Part shown: positions 1-6,480 of the stretch, in pieces
Layout: the number at the start of each line of letters is the position of its first letter
Position numbering within the stretch: the stretch's first letter is position 1
Source: an uncultured Lachnoanaerobaculum sp.
GTDB taxonomy: Bacteria > Bacillota > Clostridia > Lachnospirales > Lachnospiraceae
Length of the DNA: 10,206 nucleotides
Direction: 5' to 3'
Assembly: GCA_916720285.1 (NCBI GenBank)
Contig: CAKAQP010000082.1
Coordinates: 1-10,206 of the forward strand
Made by a program: the position numbers and the translations under genes
The notes under the pieces: generated by a model
What the model was told of the DNA's origin: nothing
What the model saw: the letters and a program-made list of their open reading frames with translations, nothing else
Database searches by the model: none

Positions 1-1067
1 GGAGAAGCTTTACACACTGGGTAGGCGGTATGGGTGTTATAGTATTATTGCTTGCAATACTTCCGATGGCGGGCGGCTACAATATGCACCTTATGAAGGC
101 GGAGAGCCCGGGTCCTGTAGTAGGAAAGCTTGTACCGAGGCTTAGAGATACCGCAAAGATTTTGTATCTTATTTATCTTGTAATGACCGTTATAGAGTTT
201 GTTATATTGGTAATTATAAAGATGCCTGTATTCGATGCACTCTGTATCACATTCGGTACCGCAGGTACCGGCGGTTTCGGTATAAGGGCGGACAGCCTTG
301 GAAGTTATTCCTATGCGATACAGGTTGTGGTAACTGTCTTTATGATACTTTTCGGTGTTAACTTTAATGCTTACTTCTTACTGCTTGGAAAGCATAAAAA
401 AGATGCCTTCAAGATAGAAGAGGTGAGATGGTATTTCGGAATAATCTTAGCCGCAATCATTATAATAACAATAAATATCAGAGGCTATTTTGATAATATT
501 TTGATAGCATTAAACCATGCCGCATTCCAGGTAGGCTCGATTATTACAACCACAGGATATTCAACCACAGATTTTGATTTGTGGCCGCAGCTTTCAAGAA
601 ATGTAATAATTTTCCTTATGATGTGCGGTGCCTGTGCAGGAAGTACAGGTGGTGGAATTAAGGTTTCAAGAATTATAGTTATGTTAAAATCGGTATTCCA
701 GGAGATAGGTTACTATATTCACCCAAGAGGTGTAAAAACTATAAAAATGGACGGTAAGGTACTTGAAAAGCCGGTACTTACCAGTATAAGAGTATTTATG
801 CTCACATACATCATGATATATGTAATATCAATGTTTTTACTCTCACTCAATAATTTTGACTTTGAAACCAATTTTACAGCCGTGGCGGCTACATTCAACA
901 ATATAGGTCCGGGACTTGCAAAGGTGGGACCTATGGCAAACTTCAATATATATTCATATTTTTCAAAGCTGGTGCTCACATTTGATATGTTGGCGGGAAG
1001 ACTTGAGTTATATCCGATGCTTCTTTTATTCAGCCCGGGAGTATGGAGAATAGGAAAAGATAAATAA
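1..1067 (+). CDS. trkH: TrkH-family potassium uptake protein, 5' end cut by window
   Basis: This is the membrane subunit of a Trk/Ktr-type K+ uptake system, which moves K+ (with H+ or Na+) inward and normally works with a cytoplasmic TrkA/KtrA nucleotide-binding subunit; none is visible here. The reading frame is open from base 3 and begins RSFTHWVGGMGV, a typical internal TrkH segment, so the ATG at base 30 is internal and the true start lies outside the window. Counting from that Met, three pore-loop filter regions are visible: TAGTGGFG (77-84), TTTGYS (173-178, followed by GSTGGGIK at 204-211) and FNNIGPG (289-295). The C terminus GRLELYP...WR is the classic family ending. About 354 residues are present; full proteins are near 480, so about 130 are missing. 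Several hydrophobic helices separate the pore loops. The family call is secure; the exact coupling ion is not. Confidence 0.95.
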   Translation, partial: RSFTHWVGGMGVIVLLLAILPMAGGYNMHLMKAESPGPVVGKLVPRLRDTAKILYLIYLVMTVIEFVILVIIKMPVFDALCITFGTAGTGGFGIRADSLGSYSYAIQVVVTVFMILFGVNFNAYFLLLGKHKKDAFKIEEVRWYFGIILAAIIIITINIRGYFDNILIALNHAAFQVGSIITTTGYSTTDFDLWPQLSRNVIIFLMMCGACAGSTGGGIKVSRIIVMLKSVFQEIGYYIHPRGVKTIKMDGKVLEKPVLTSIRVFMLTYIMIYVISMFLLSLNNFDFETNFTAVAATFNNIGPGLAKVGPMANFNIYSYFSKLVLTFDMLAGRLELYPMLLLFSPGVWRIGKDK

Positions 1068-1077
1068 ATTTATTTTT

Positions 1078-1108
1078 AAAGCACTTGCAAAATCTTTGCA
1101 GGTGCTTT
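1078..1108 (+). terminator. Inverted repeat after trkH, weak terminator or operator
   Basis: A 14-nt arm (1078-1091) pairs with 1095-1108 around a 3-nt loop, with one G-U pair. It begins 11 nt after the trkH stop, as a terminator would. The T-run after it is poor (TTTATAATT), so termination may be inefficient. The same bases carry a likely promoter for metN, so the repeat may also or instead be an operator. Confidence 0.6.
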
Positions 1109-1113
1109 ATAAT
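1085..1113 (+). promoter_or_regulatory. Likely promoter of metNI
   Basis: TTGCAA (1085-1090), a 17-nt spacer and a perfect TATAAT (1108-1113) fit a SigA-type promoter. Transcription would start near 1120, leaving a leader of only about 32 nt before metN, too short for a SAM riboswitch or T-box. The -35 and spacer lie inside the inverted repeat after trkH. A short repeat TCCTA (1114-1118) / TAGGA (1128-1132) sits at the expected start site. Start-site mapping is absent, so this is a sequence-based inference. Confidence 0.55.
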
Positions 1114-1151
1114 TCCTACTAATATGATAGGAAAGAGGAAATAAAGATACG

Positions 1152-2222
1152 ATGATTGAACTGAAAAATGTTACAAAGACTTTCAGTGCAGGAAGCGATA
1201 CGGTTCATGCTGTGAAAGATGTATCTTTAGTGATAGAAAAGGGAGAGATATTCGGAATCATAGGATTTTCCGGTGCAGGAAAATCCACACTTGTAAGATG
1301 CATAAATCTTTTGGAAAGACCGAACTCGGGTAAAGTATTTGTAGACGACAAGGATCTTACAGCCCTTTCAGCTAGAGATTTAAGAAAAGCAAGAAAAAAA
1401 ATCGGAATGATTTTCCAGCACTTTAATTTGATGCCTTCAAGAACGGTGGCTGATAATGTAGAATATTCACTTTTTGGAAGCGGACTTACAAAAGCTCAAA
1501 AAAAGGCTAAGGTTAGAGAACTCTTGGCACTTGTAGATATAGCGGATAAAGAGAATTCATATCCGAGTCAGCTCTCAGGAGGTCAAAAGCAAAGAGTGGC
1601 GATAGCCAGGGCTCTTGCAAACGATCCTAAGGTGCTTTTATGTGATGAGGCCACTTCGGCACTGGACCCTCAGACCACAGCGTCCATTTTGGAACTTTTG
1701 CAAAGTCTTAATAAAAAGCTTGGAATCACAATAGTGGTCATTACACATGAGATGGCTGTTGTAAAGCAGATATGTGACAGAGTGGCGGTAATGGAAAACG
1801 GTAATGTGGTGGAAGAAGGGGATGTATTCTCAATATTTGCAAACCCTAAACATCAGATTACAAAGGACTTTATAAAGACCACTTCTAATCTTCAAAAGAT
1901 AGAGGGGCTAATAGCATCAGGTTCTGATGTGGTTAAGTTAAGTCCGGGAGAAGTTATACTTAGACTCAGTTATAAGAAAGCCAATACTTCGGAGGCTCTG
2001 ATTTCAGAAGTTTCCAGAAAGTTTAATATAAATCTTAATATAATATATGCGGATGTGGAAATAGTAAAAGGAGCACCTATAGGCGGAACCGTGGCGATAG
2101 TCAGTGGAGAAAAGACAGATATAGATGCGGCTATTAAGCATTTGCATAATAAGGAAGTAGGAGTGGAGGTGATAAAGGATGAAAGAATTTTTACACATTC
2201 TCTTACCAAACATATCGGCTAA
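1152..2222 (+). CDS. metN: Methionine ABC transporter ATP-binding protein MetN
   Basis: This is the ATPase of the high-affinity methionine importer, acting on the inner face of the membrane with MetI and the lipoprotein MetQ. Visible motifs are Walker A GFSGAGKST (38-46), Q-loop Q89, signature LSGGQ (141-145), Walker B VLLCDEATSALD (161-172) and the switch His199. The region from about 260 to 345 is the C-terminal NIL domain, which in characterised MetN binds methionine and inhibits transport when the cytoplasmic pool is high. Length (356 aa) is slightly above the usual 340-346 because the last 14 codons run into metI. The start follows AGAGGAA (1134-1140) with somewhat long spacing. Neighbouring metI and metQ make the substrate assignment firm, since MetN alone resembles other importer ATPases. 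D-methionine or related compounds may also be carried. Confidence 0.95.
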   Translation: MIELKNVTKTFSAGSDTVHAVKDVSLVIEKGEIFGIIGFSGAGKSTLVRCINLLERPNSGKVFVDDKDLTALSARDLRKARKKIGMIFQHFNLMPSRTVADNVEYSLFGSGLTKAQKKAKVRELLALVDIADKENSYPSQLSGGQKQRVAIARALANDPKVLLCDEATSALDPQTTASILELLQSLNKKLGITIVVITHEMAVVKQICDRVAVMENGNVVEEGDVFSIFANPKHQITKDFIKTTSNLQKIEGLIASGSDVVKLSPGEVILRLSYKKANTSEALISEVSRKFNINLNIIYADVEIVKGAPIGGTVAIVSGEKTDIDAAIKHLHNKEVGVEVIKDERIFTHSLTKHIG

Positions 2223-2859
2223 ACCGAATGAACTTATCGAAGCTACTTTACAAACTTTGAATATGATGGTATTATCAGGTGCAATTTCACTTTTATTCGG
2301 TCTTATATTCGGAGTTATGATAGTTGTGACCGCGCCGAAGGGGATACTTAAGAATGCGTTTATCTATAATATTTTAGATAAGCTTATCAATGTATTCAGA
2401 TCCATACCTTTTGTAATACTTCTTGCGGCTCTTATACCTTTTACAAGAATGGTGGTAGGAACTGCAATAGGAACAAAGGGAGCTATACTTCCGCTGGTAT
2501 TCGGTACGGTACCTTTCTTTACAAGACAGATTGAAAGTGCATTGCATGAAGTGGACAACGGTCTTATAGAGGCTGCACAGAGCATGGGTTCATCACCTAT
2601 AGAGATTATTTTCAGAGTGTATTTAAGAGAAAGTATGACCGGTATTATCAGAGGTGTACAGATTACATTTATATCACTTTTGGGGCTTACAGCGATGGCC
2701 GGAGCTATAGGCGGTGGCGGTCTGGGAGATTTTGCCATAAGATACGGACATCAAAGAAATCAGACTGATGTAACATATGTAACGGTAATCATTATACTTG
2801 TAATGGTAAGCTTGATACAGGGCGTTGGAAACAGAGCAATAAAGAAAAACACACATTAA
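2179..2859 (+). CDS. metI: Methionine ABC transporter permease MetI
   Basis: This is the membrane permease of the methionine importer; two copies would form the channel with two MetN subunits. About five hydrophobic segments are visible (roughly 27-52, 72-90, 100-116, 158-180 and 199-217). The cytoplasmic coupling EAA loop reads EAAQSMGSSPIEI (131-143), and GGGGLGDFAIRYG (178-190) is typical of MetI. The 226-aa length is close to the family norm near 217. The start is set by a strong GGAGGTG (2165-2171) seven bases upstream. This site lies inside the metN coding region, and the two genes overlap by 44 nt in different frames, so translation is probably coupled. Confidence in the family is high. 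Confidence 0.95.
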   Translation: MKEFLHILLPNISAKPNELIEATLQTLNMMVLSGAISLLFGLIFGVMIVVTAPKGILKNAFIYNILDKLINVFRSIPFVILLAALIPFTRMVVGTAIGTKGAILPLVFGTVPFFTRQIESALHEVDNGLIEAAQSMGSSPIEIIFRVYLRESMTGIIRGVQITFISLLGLTAMAGAIGGGGLGDFAIRYGHQRNQTDVTYVTVIIILVMVSLIQGVGNRAIKKNTH

Positions 2860-2878
2860 CAGGATTTTATACAGTGGT

Positions 2879-2906
2879 TTGATTATATTCGGATCACTGA
2901 TAAAAT
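2879..2906 (+). promoter_or_regulatory. Possible internal promoter for metQ
   Basis: TTGATT (2879-2884), a 16-nt spacer and TAAAAT (2901-2906) lie in the 75-nt gap between metI and metQ. A 5-bp inverted repeat, CAGTG (2872-2876) and CACTG (2895-2899), brackets the -35 and spacer and could be an operator. A separate promoter would suit the need for more binding protein than membrane complex. No terminator separates metI from metQ, so read-through is also expected. Confidence 0.45.
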
Positions 2907-2934
2907 ATATATAATCATAAGGAGGTTTATTATT

Positions 2935-3834
2935 ATGAGAAAATTAAGTAAATTATTGGCAGTAGGCGCTATTTTAACTTTGGGACTTACTGCATGCGGT
3001 TCAAGTCAGAAGGCGGATACAAGTGCGGAGAGCACAAAAGCGGATGCAAGCAGTGCGTCGGAAGAAAGCACTAAAGCAGGAGAGAGCAAAAAGGCTGAGG
3101 GCGATACAACAATCAAAATCGGTGTTGTAGGTGAGAACAATGAGCAGTGGACTCCGGTAATAGATGCTATGGCAAAAGAAGGTATCACTGTAGAGCTTGT
3201 AAAGTTTGCAGACTATTCATTGCCGAACAGAGCTTTAAATGACGGAGAGATTGATTTAAACGCTTTCCAGCACAAGGCATATCTTGCAAATGATATAAAG
3301 GATAACGGATATAAGATTGAGGCCATCGGTGATACAATCGTTGCACCTCTTGGAGTATATTCAAAGAAGATTGCAGATCTTTCAGAGTTAAAGGACGGCG
3401 ATACAATTGCAATCCCAAGTGATGCTACAAACGGAGGTAGAGCTTTAAAGGTACTTGAGAGCGCAGGAGTTATCAAAGTAAATCCTGATGCTGGATATAC
3501 ACCTACACTTAGCGATATTACGGAGAATCCTAAGAATATCAAGTTCACAGAAGTAGAGGCTGCAAATACACCAAGCCTTTTACCTGATGTAGCTGCTGCA
3601 GTAATCAACGGCGGACATGCTGTAGACAACGGTTTAAATCCTGAGAACGATTCTATCTTCCTTGAGAAGGTACAGGAAGGAACAGACAATCCGTATGTAA
3701 ATGTTATTGTTGCAAGAAGTGAAGACAAGGACAATGAGAATTACAAAAAGATTGTAAAGGCATACCAAAGTGATGATGTGAAGAAAGTTATTGAAGACGT
3801 ATATAAGGGTGCTTATTTACCTGCATGGAAATAA
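2935..3834 (+). CDS. metQ: Methionine-binding lipoprotein MetQ
   Basis: This is the extracellular substrate-binding lipoprotein that captures methionine and delivers it to MetI. The N terminus is a lipoprotein signal: KR-rich start, hydrophobic core and lipobox LTAC with the acylated Cys at 21. Residues 22-57 are a Ser/Thr/Ala/Lys/Glu-rich flexible tether with degenerate KA-type repeats. The NlpA/MetQ binding domain runs from about 58 to 299, with the family hallmark ADYSLPNRAL...GEIDLNAFQH (92-113). Length is 299 aa; MetQ proteins without such a long tether are near 270. The start has an excellent AAGGAGG (2919-2925) ten bases upstream. The gene follows metI by 75 nt and is followed by a strong terminator, so it closes the met unit. 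Family and role are secure; the preferred methionine form is inferred. Confidence 0.95.
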   Translation: MRKLSKLLAVGAILTLGLTACGSSQKADTSAESTKADASSASEESTKAGESKKAEGDTTIKIGVVGENNEQWTPVIDAMAKEGITVELVKFADYSLPNRALNDGEIDLNAFQHKAYLANDIKDNGYKIEAIGDTIVAPLGVYSKKIADLSELKDGDTIAIPSDATNGGRALKVLESAGVIKVNPDAGYTPTLSDITENPKNIKFTEVEAANTPSLLPDVAAAVINGGHAVDNGLNPENDSIFLEKVQEGTDNPYVNVIVARSEDKDNENYKKIVKAYQSDDVKKVIEDVYKGAYLPAWK

Positions 3835-3856
3835 TTTTCTCTAAGAAATAAATAAG

Positions 3857-3900
3857 AGCTGTCGTATATTTCAAAAGTCGGAATATACGGCGGCTTTTTT
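3857..3900 (+). terminator. Intrinsic terminator of the met operon
   Basis: Arm 3857-3870 pairs with 3882-3895 over 14 bp including G-U pairs, with an 11-nt loop, followed at once by a T-run. It lies 22 nt after the metQ stop. It is a strong Rho-independent terminator by appearance. Confidence 0.88.
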
Positions 3901-3927
3901 TATAAGAGTACAGGCTTGTGGGAAGAG

Positions 3928-3966
3928 TTCATATATTGTTCATATCTAATTCAAAAACCTTTTACA
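3928..3966 (+). promoter_or_regulatory. Four hexamers phased at 11 bp, candidate response-regulator binding array
   Basis: TTCATA (3928-3933), TTCATA (3939-3944), TTCAAA (3950-3955) and TTTACA (3961-3966) are each separated by 5 bp, so all lie on one helix face with an 11-bp period. The first two units are identical over GTTCATAT. From established knowledge, OmpR/PhoB-family regulators bind such direct repeats, and the Bacillus PhoP box is a TT-(A/C/T)-A-(C/T)-A hexamer repeated at this spacing; three of the four units match that form. The array ends about 44 bp before the expected start of the downstream RNA, whose promoter lacks a clear -35, as activator-dependent promoters often do. The identity of the regulator is inference. 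Confidence 0.5.
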
Positions 3967-3997
3967 TAAAAAACAAACTTTAGCCACTTTTGTTTTC

Positions 3998-4003
3998 TAT
4001 AAT
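3998..4003 (+). promoter_or_regulatory. -10 element of the candidate RNA promoter
   Basis: A perfect TATAAT lies here, predicting a start near 4010. The hexamer 17 nt upstream (AAACTT, 3975-3980) is far from TTGACA, and there is no TGn extension. This suggests a promoter that needs an activator, consistent with the phased hexamers just upstream. Confidence 0.5.
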
Positions 4004-4009
4004 ACAAAA

Positions 4010-4127
4010 CATAGACGAGAGATAGCGAGTCTATAAAAATAAAAGATTTTTTTCATAATACTCGAGCCGATACATTTCGGCTCTCCTCCCAAAAAATACA
4101 AGCCGACATAAGATGTCGGCTTTTTTA
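4010..4127 (+). ncRNA. Candidate structured small RNA or attenuated leader (about 118 nt)
   Basis: I do not recognise this as a known RNA family. Three helices are visible. Helix 1 pairs ATAGAC (4011-4016) with GTCTAT (4029-4034). Helix 2 pairs GAGCCGA (4064-4070) with TCGGCTC (4077-4083) around a 6-nt loop. Helix 3 is the terminator at 4101-4121. Between helices 2 and 3 lies an unpaired-looking CTCTCCTCCC (4081-4090, partly in helix 2) followed by an A-run; its core complements Shine-Dalgarno sequences. A-rich linkers separate the helices and no convincing ORF is present. A -10 element precedes the predicted 5' end and a terminator closes it, both expected of an sRNA. It could instead be a leader of tcdA, 86 nt downstream, although tcdA seems to have its own promoter. 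No expression data are available. Confidence 0.5.
4101..4127 (+). terminator. Intrinsic terminator of the candidate RNA
   Basis: AGCCGACAT (4101-4109) pairs perfectly with ATGTCGGCT (4113-4121) around an AAG loop, and T4121-T4126 form the T-run. The hexamer AGCCGA / TCGGCT is shared with the hairpin at 4064-4083, so the two hairpins can exchange arms. Confidence 0.88.
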
Positions 4128-4136
4128 TTATATTTA

Positions 4137-4163
4137 TTGACATTTATTGCTTTAAAATATAAA
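4137..4163 (+). promoter_or_regulatory. Likely promoter of tcdA
   Basis: A perfect TTGACA (4137-4142) is followed by TATAAA (4158-4163) after 15 nt, or by TAAACT (4160-4165) after 17 nt. It begins 10 nt past the T-run of the preceding terminator, so tcdA need not depend on read-through. The start would fall near 4170. Confidence 0.5.
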
Positions 4164-4212
4164 CTTGCTTGATAGTAAAAAATAACGAGAGGATAGATTT
4201 ATCTAATAATAT

Positions 4213-4974
4213 ATGGATCAGTTTGCAAGAACTCAGCTTTTACTTGGTAAAAAAGCTATGGAAAAATTAAAAAATTCAAGAGTGGCGATATTTGGAGTAG
4301 GCGGTGTAGGAGGCTACAGTGTCGAGGCACTTGCCAGATCGGGCGTAGGAGCTATCGATTTGATAGATGACGACAAGGTGTGTCTTACAAATATAAACAG
4401 GCAGATAATTGCGGATGTAAAAAGTATAGGAAAATACAAAGTTGATGTTGCAAAAGAGAGGATACTAAGTATAAACCCTAAATGCAAAGTAACTACACAT
4501 CAGTGCTTTTACCTGCCTGAAAATGCCGAAGACTTTGACTTTTCACAGTATGACTATGTAATAGACGCCGTGGATACAGTGACTGCAAAAATAAATCTTG
4601 TAATGCAGGCAAATGAAAGTAATGTAAAGATAATAAGCAGTATGGGTGCCGGAAATAAGCTCGATCCTACAGGCTTTATTGTGAGTGATATATATAAGAC
4701 CAGTGTATGTCCTCTTGCAAAGGTTATGAGGCGTGAACTTAAGAAAAGAAACATAAAGAAGCTTAAAGTGGTATATTCAAAAGAAGCAGCTATAGTTCCG
4801 TTTGAGGATGAAAGTATAAGCTGCAGTTCTCATTGTGTATGTCCTCCGGGTACCGAGAGAAAATGTACGGACAGAAGATCGATTCCCGGTTCCGTTGCTT
4901 TTGTTCCTTCTGTGGTAGGACTGATAATAGCCGGAGAAGTAATTAAGGACTTGATAAAGGATGTTACAGAATAA
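4213..4974 (+). CDS. tcdA: tRNA threonylcarbamoyladenosine dehydratase TcdA (E1-like)
   Basis: TcdA (CsdL/YgdL) uses ATP to cyclise t6A at position 37 of ANN-decoding tRNAs to ct6A, acting in the cytoplasm. The protein has the E1/ThiF fold: nucleotide-binding GVGGVGG (28-34), an acidic strand end and IDDDKVCLTNINRQ (51-64), and YVIDAVD (115-121). The opening FARTQLLLG and the 253-aa length fit TcdA better than MoeB or ThiF, which usually carry other C-terminal features. Cysteines at 204, 208, 210 and 218 in a CSSHCVCPPGTERKC stretch could bind a metal; I believe this occurs in Firmicute relatives, but that is from memory. The first ATG is the only start, because a stop lies two codons upstream. 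The nearest Shine-Dalgarno, GAGAGGA (4187-4193), is about 19 nt away with a TAGAT-TT-ATCTA palindrome between. The symporter gene follows by 35 nt. Confidence 0.85.
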   Translation: MDQFARTQLLLGKKAMEKLKNSRVAIFGVGGVGGYSVEALARSGVGAIDLIDDDKVCLTNINRQIIADVKSIGKYKVDVAKERILSINPKCKVTTHQCFYLPENAEDFDFSQYDYVIDAVDTVTAKINLVMQANESNVKIISSMGAGNKLDPTGFIVSDIYKTSVCPLAKVMRRELKKRNIKKLKVVYSKEAAIVPFEDESISCSSHCVCPPGTERKCTDRRSIPGSVAFVPSVVGLIIAGEVIKDLIKDVTE

Positions 4975-5009
4975 ATATTATCAATTAAATAATATATTGA
5001 GAGGGAAAT

Positions 5010-6407
5010 ATGATTGAAACAATTACGAAGTTGAACGCGGCTTTAAGCGGGTTCATATGGGGTGTGCCGGCAATGATAGCGCTTATGGGCGTAGGTATAT
5101 ATCTGAGTATCAGAACAGGATTTTTACAGATAAGAAAATTCGGATATATAATGAAGACCACTGTAGGCAGAATCTTCAGGAAAAGAGATATAGCAGACGG
5201 TGCACTTTCACCTTTCCAAGCCGCTACTACGGCACTTGCGGCCACAGTGGGAACAGGAAATATTGCAGGTGTTGCAGGTGCCATATCAATAGGTGGTCCG
5301 GGAAGTGTATTCTGGATGTGGATATCGGCAATACTTGGAATGTGTACCAAATTTGCAGAGGTTACTCTTGCCGTATATTTCAGAAAAACAAATAAGCATG
5401 GAGATCTTGTAGGAGGACCGATGTATTATATTCAAAACGGTCTTTCAAAAAGATGGCTGTTTTTGGCTTACCTTTTTGCGACATTCGGTACACTTACGGT
5501 ATTCGGAACAGGAAATGCCACTCAGGTAAATACTATTACGGCAGCTATAAATGTAGCACTTGAAGGGTATGGAATAGTAAAACCGGGTGGACATGAGATG
5601 ATAAACTTGGTTATAGGAATCATTGTAACTATACTTGTAGGAATGGTTTTACTCGGAGGTATAAAAAGAATTGGATCGGTGACTGAAAAGCTTGTACCTT
5701 TTATGGCGCTTATATATGTAATATTGGCACTTGGAGTTGTTATTTTAAATATAAACAGAGTACCTGAGGTCTTTGGAAGTATTATATATGGAGCATTCAA
5801 TCCAAGAGCGGTCACCGGAGGTATTATAGGAAGCTTCTTTATAAGTATGAAAAAGGGAGTGTCCAGAGGTATATTTTCAAATGAGGCGGGACTTGGAACA
5901 GGCCCTATTGCGCATGCATCGGCAGATACAGGCAAGCCGGTAAAACAGGGATTTTTCGGAATATTTGAAGTGTTTGCCGATACCATAGTTATATGTACAC
6001 TTACAGCTTTGGTAATACTTTGTTCGGGAGTCAGCATTCCTTTCGGTTCACCGGCAGGTGCTGAACTTACTATAGGCGGATTTATAAAGACCTATGGAAA
6101 CGGAGTATCAATATTTACAGCAATAGCTATGTGCTCATTTGCTTTCTCAACAATTATAGGATGGGGACTTTACGGTGCAAGATGCATAGAGTTCTTACTA
6201 AGTGAAAAGGTTATAAAGCCGTTTATGGTGGTGTATTCATTGACTGCAATAGTCGGAGCCACCATGGACCTCGGACTTTTATGGGATATATCGGAGACTT
6301 TTAACGGACTTATGGCAATACCTAACCTTATAGCATTATTCCTGCTTGCAAATGTAGTGGTTAAGCTTACAAAGGAATATTTTGAGACAGAAGGAAAAGA
6401 AAAATAA
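5010..6407 (+). CDS. Alanine/glycine:cation symporter (AGCS family)
   Basis: This is a secondary transporter that takes up alanine and/or glycine with Na+ (or H+), an integral membrane protein of the AGCS family (TC 2.A.25; relatives are named AlsT, DagA and AgcS). The 465-aa protein has about ten or more hydrophobic spans. Signature stretches are GTGNIAGVAGAISIGGPG (81-98), FWMW (101-104), GGPMYYI (135-141) and SNEAGLGTGPIAHASA (290-305). The start is set by GAGAGGG (4999-5005) a few bases upstream. It lies 35 nt after tcdA with no terminator between, so the two may be co-transcribed; a functional link is not obvious. I see no terminator after it, and the trxA promoter starts 8 nt past its stop. 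Substrate and stereochemistry cannot be read from sequence, so no symbol is given. Confidence 0.93.
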   Translation: MIETITKLNAALSGFIWGVPAMIALMGVGIYLSIRTGFLQIRKFGYIMKTTVGRIFRKRDIADGALSPFQAATTALAATVGTGNIAGVAGAISIGGPGSVFWMWISAILGMCTKFAEVTLAVYFRKTNKHGDLVGGPMYYIQNGLSKRWLFLAYLFATFGTLTVFGTGNATQVNTITAAINVALEGYGIVKPGGHEMINLVIGIIVTILVGMVLLGGIKRIGSVTEKLVPFMALIYVILALGVVILNINRVPEVFGSIIYGAFNPRAVTGGIIGSFFISMKKGVSRGIFSNEAGLGTGPIAHASADTGKPVKQGFFGIFEVFADTIVICTLTALVILCSGVSIPFGSPAGAELTIGGFIKTYGNGVSIFTAIAMCSFAFSTIIGWGLYGARCIEFLLSEKVIKPFMVVYSLTAIVGATMDLGLLWDISETFNGLMAIPNLIALFLLANVVVKLTKEYFETEGKEK

Positions 6408-6414
6408 AAAACGC

Positions 6415-6442
6415 TTGACAATAAAATAAAATTGTGTAAAAT
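6415..6442 (+). promoter_or_regulatory. Strong promoter of the trxA redox block
   Basis: TTGACA (6415-6420), a 16-nt spacer and TAAAAT (6437-6442), preceded directly by TGTG as in many Gram-positive promoters, predict a start near 6449. An inverted repeat ACAAT (6418-6422) / ATTGT (6431-6435) overlaps the -35 and fills the spacer, a good place for a repressor. The arms resemble those of the Bacillus OhrR operator, but the 8-nt gap between them is wider than in that operator. Confidence 0.65.
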
Positions 6443-6480
6443 ATAATTATAAACTATTTAAGATTTGGAGGAGAAAAGTT

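Noticed and set aside
1068..1151. Possible SAM riboswitch or T-box before metN
   Set aside because: The gap is only 84 nt and is filled by the inverted repeat and promoter; no S-box or T-box elements are present.
3213..3734. 173-residue open frame on the minus strand inside metQ
   Set aside because: It is antisense to a clear lipoprotein gene, has no ribosome site and its composition mirrors the opposite-strand codons.
5057..5395. 112-residue open frame on the plus strand in another frame of the symporter gene
   Set aside because: It overlaps well-conserved AGCS motifs and has Cys/Arg-rich nonsense composition.
5522..6037. 171-residue open frame on the minus strand inside the AGCS symporter gene
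   Set aside because: It is a shadow of the hydrophobic coding strand, with no recognised domain and no ribosome site.
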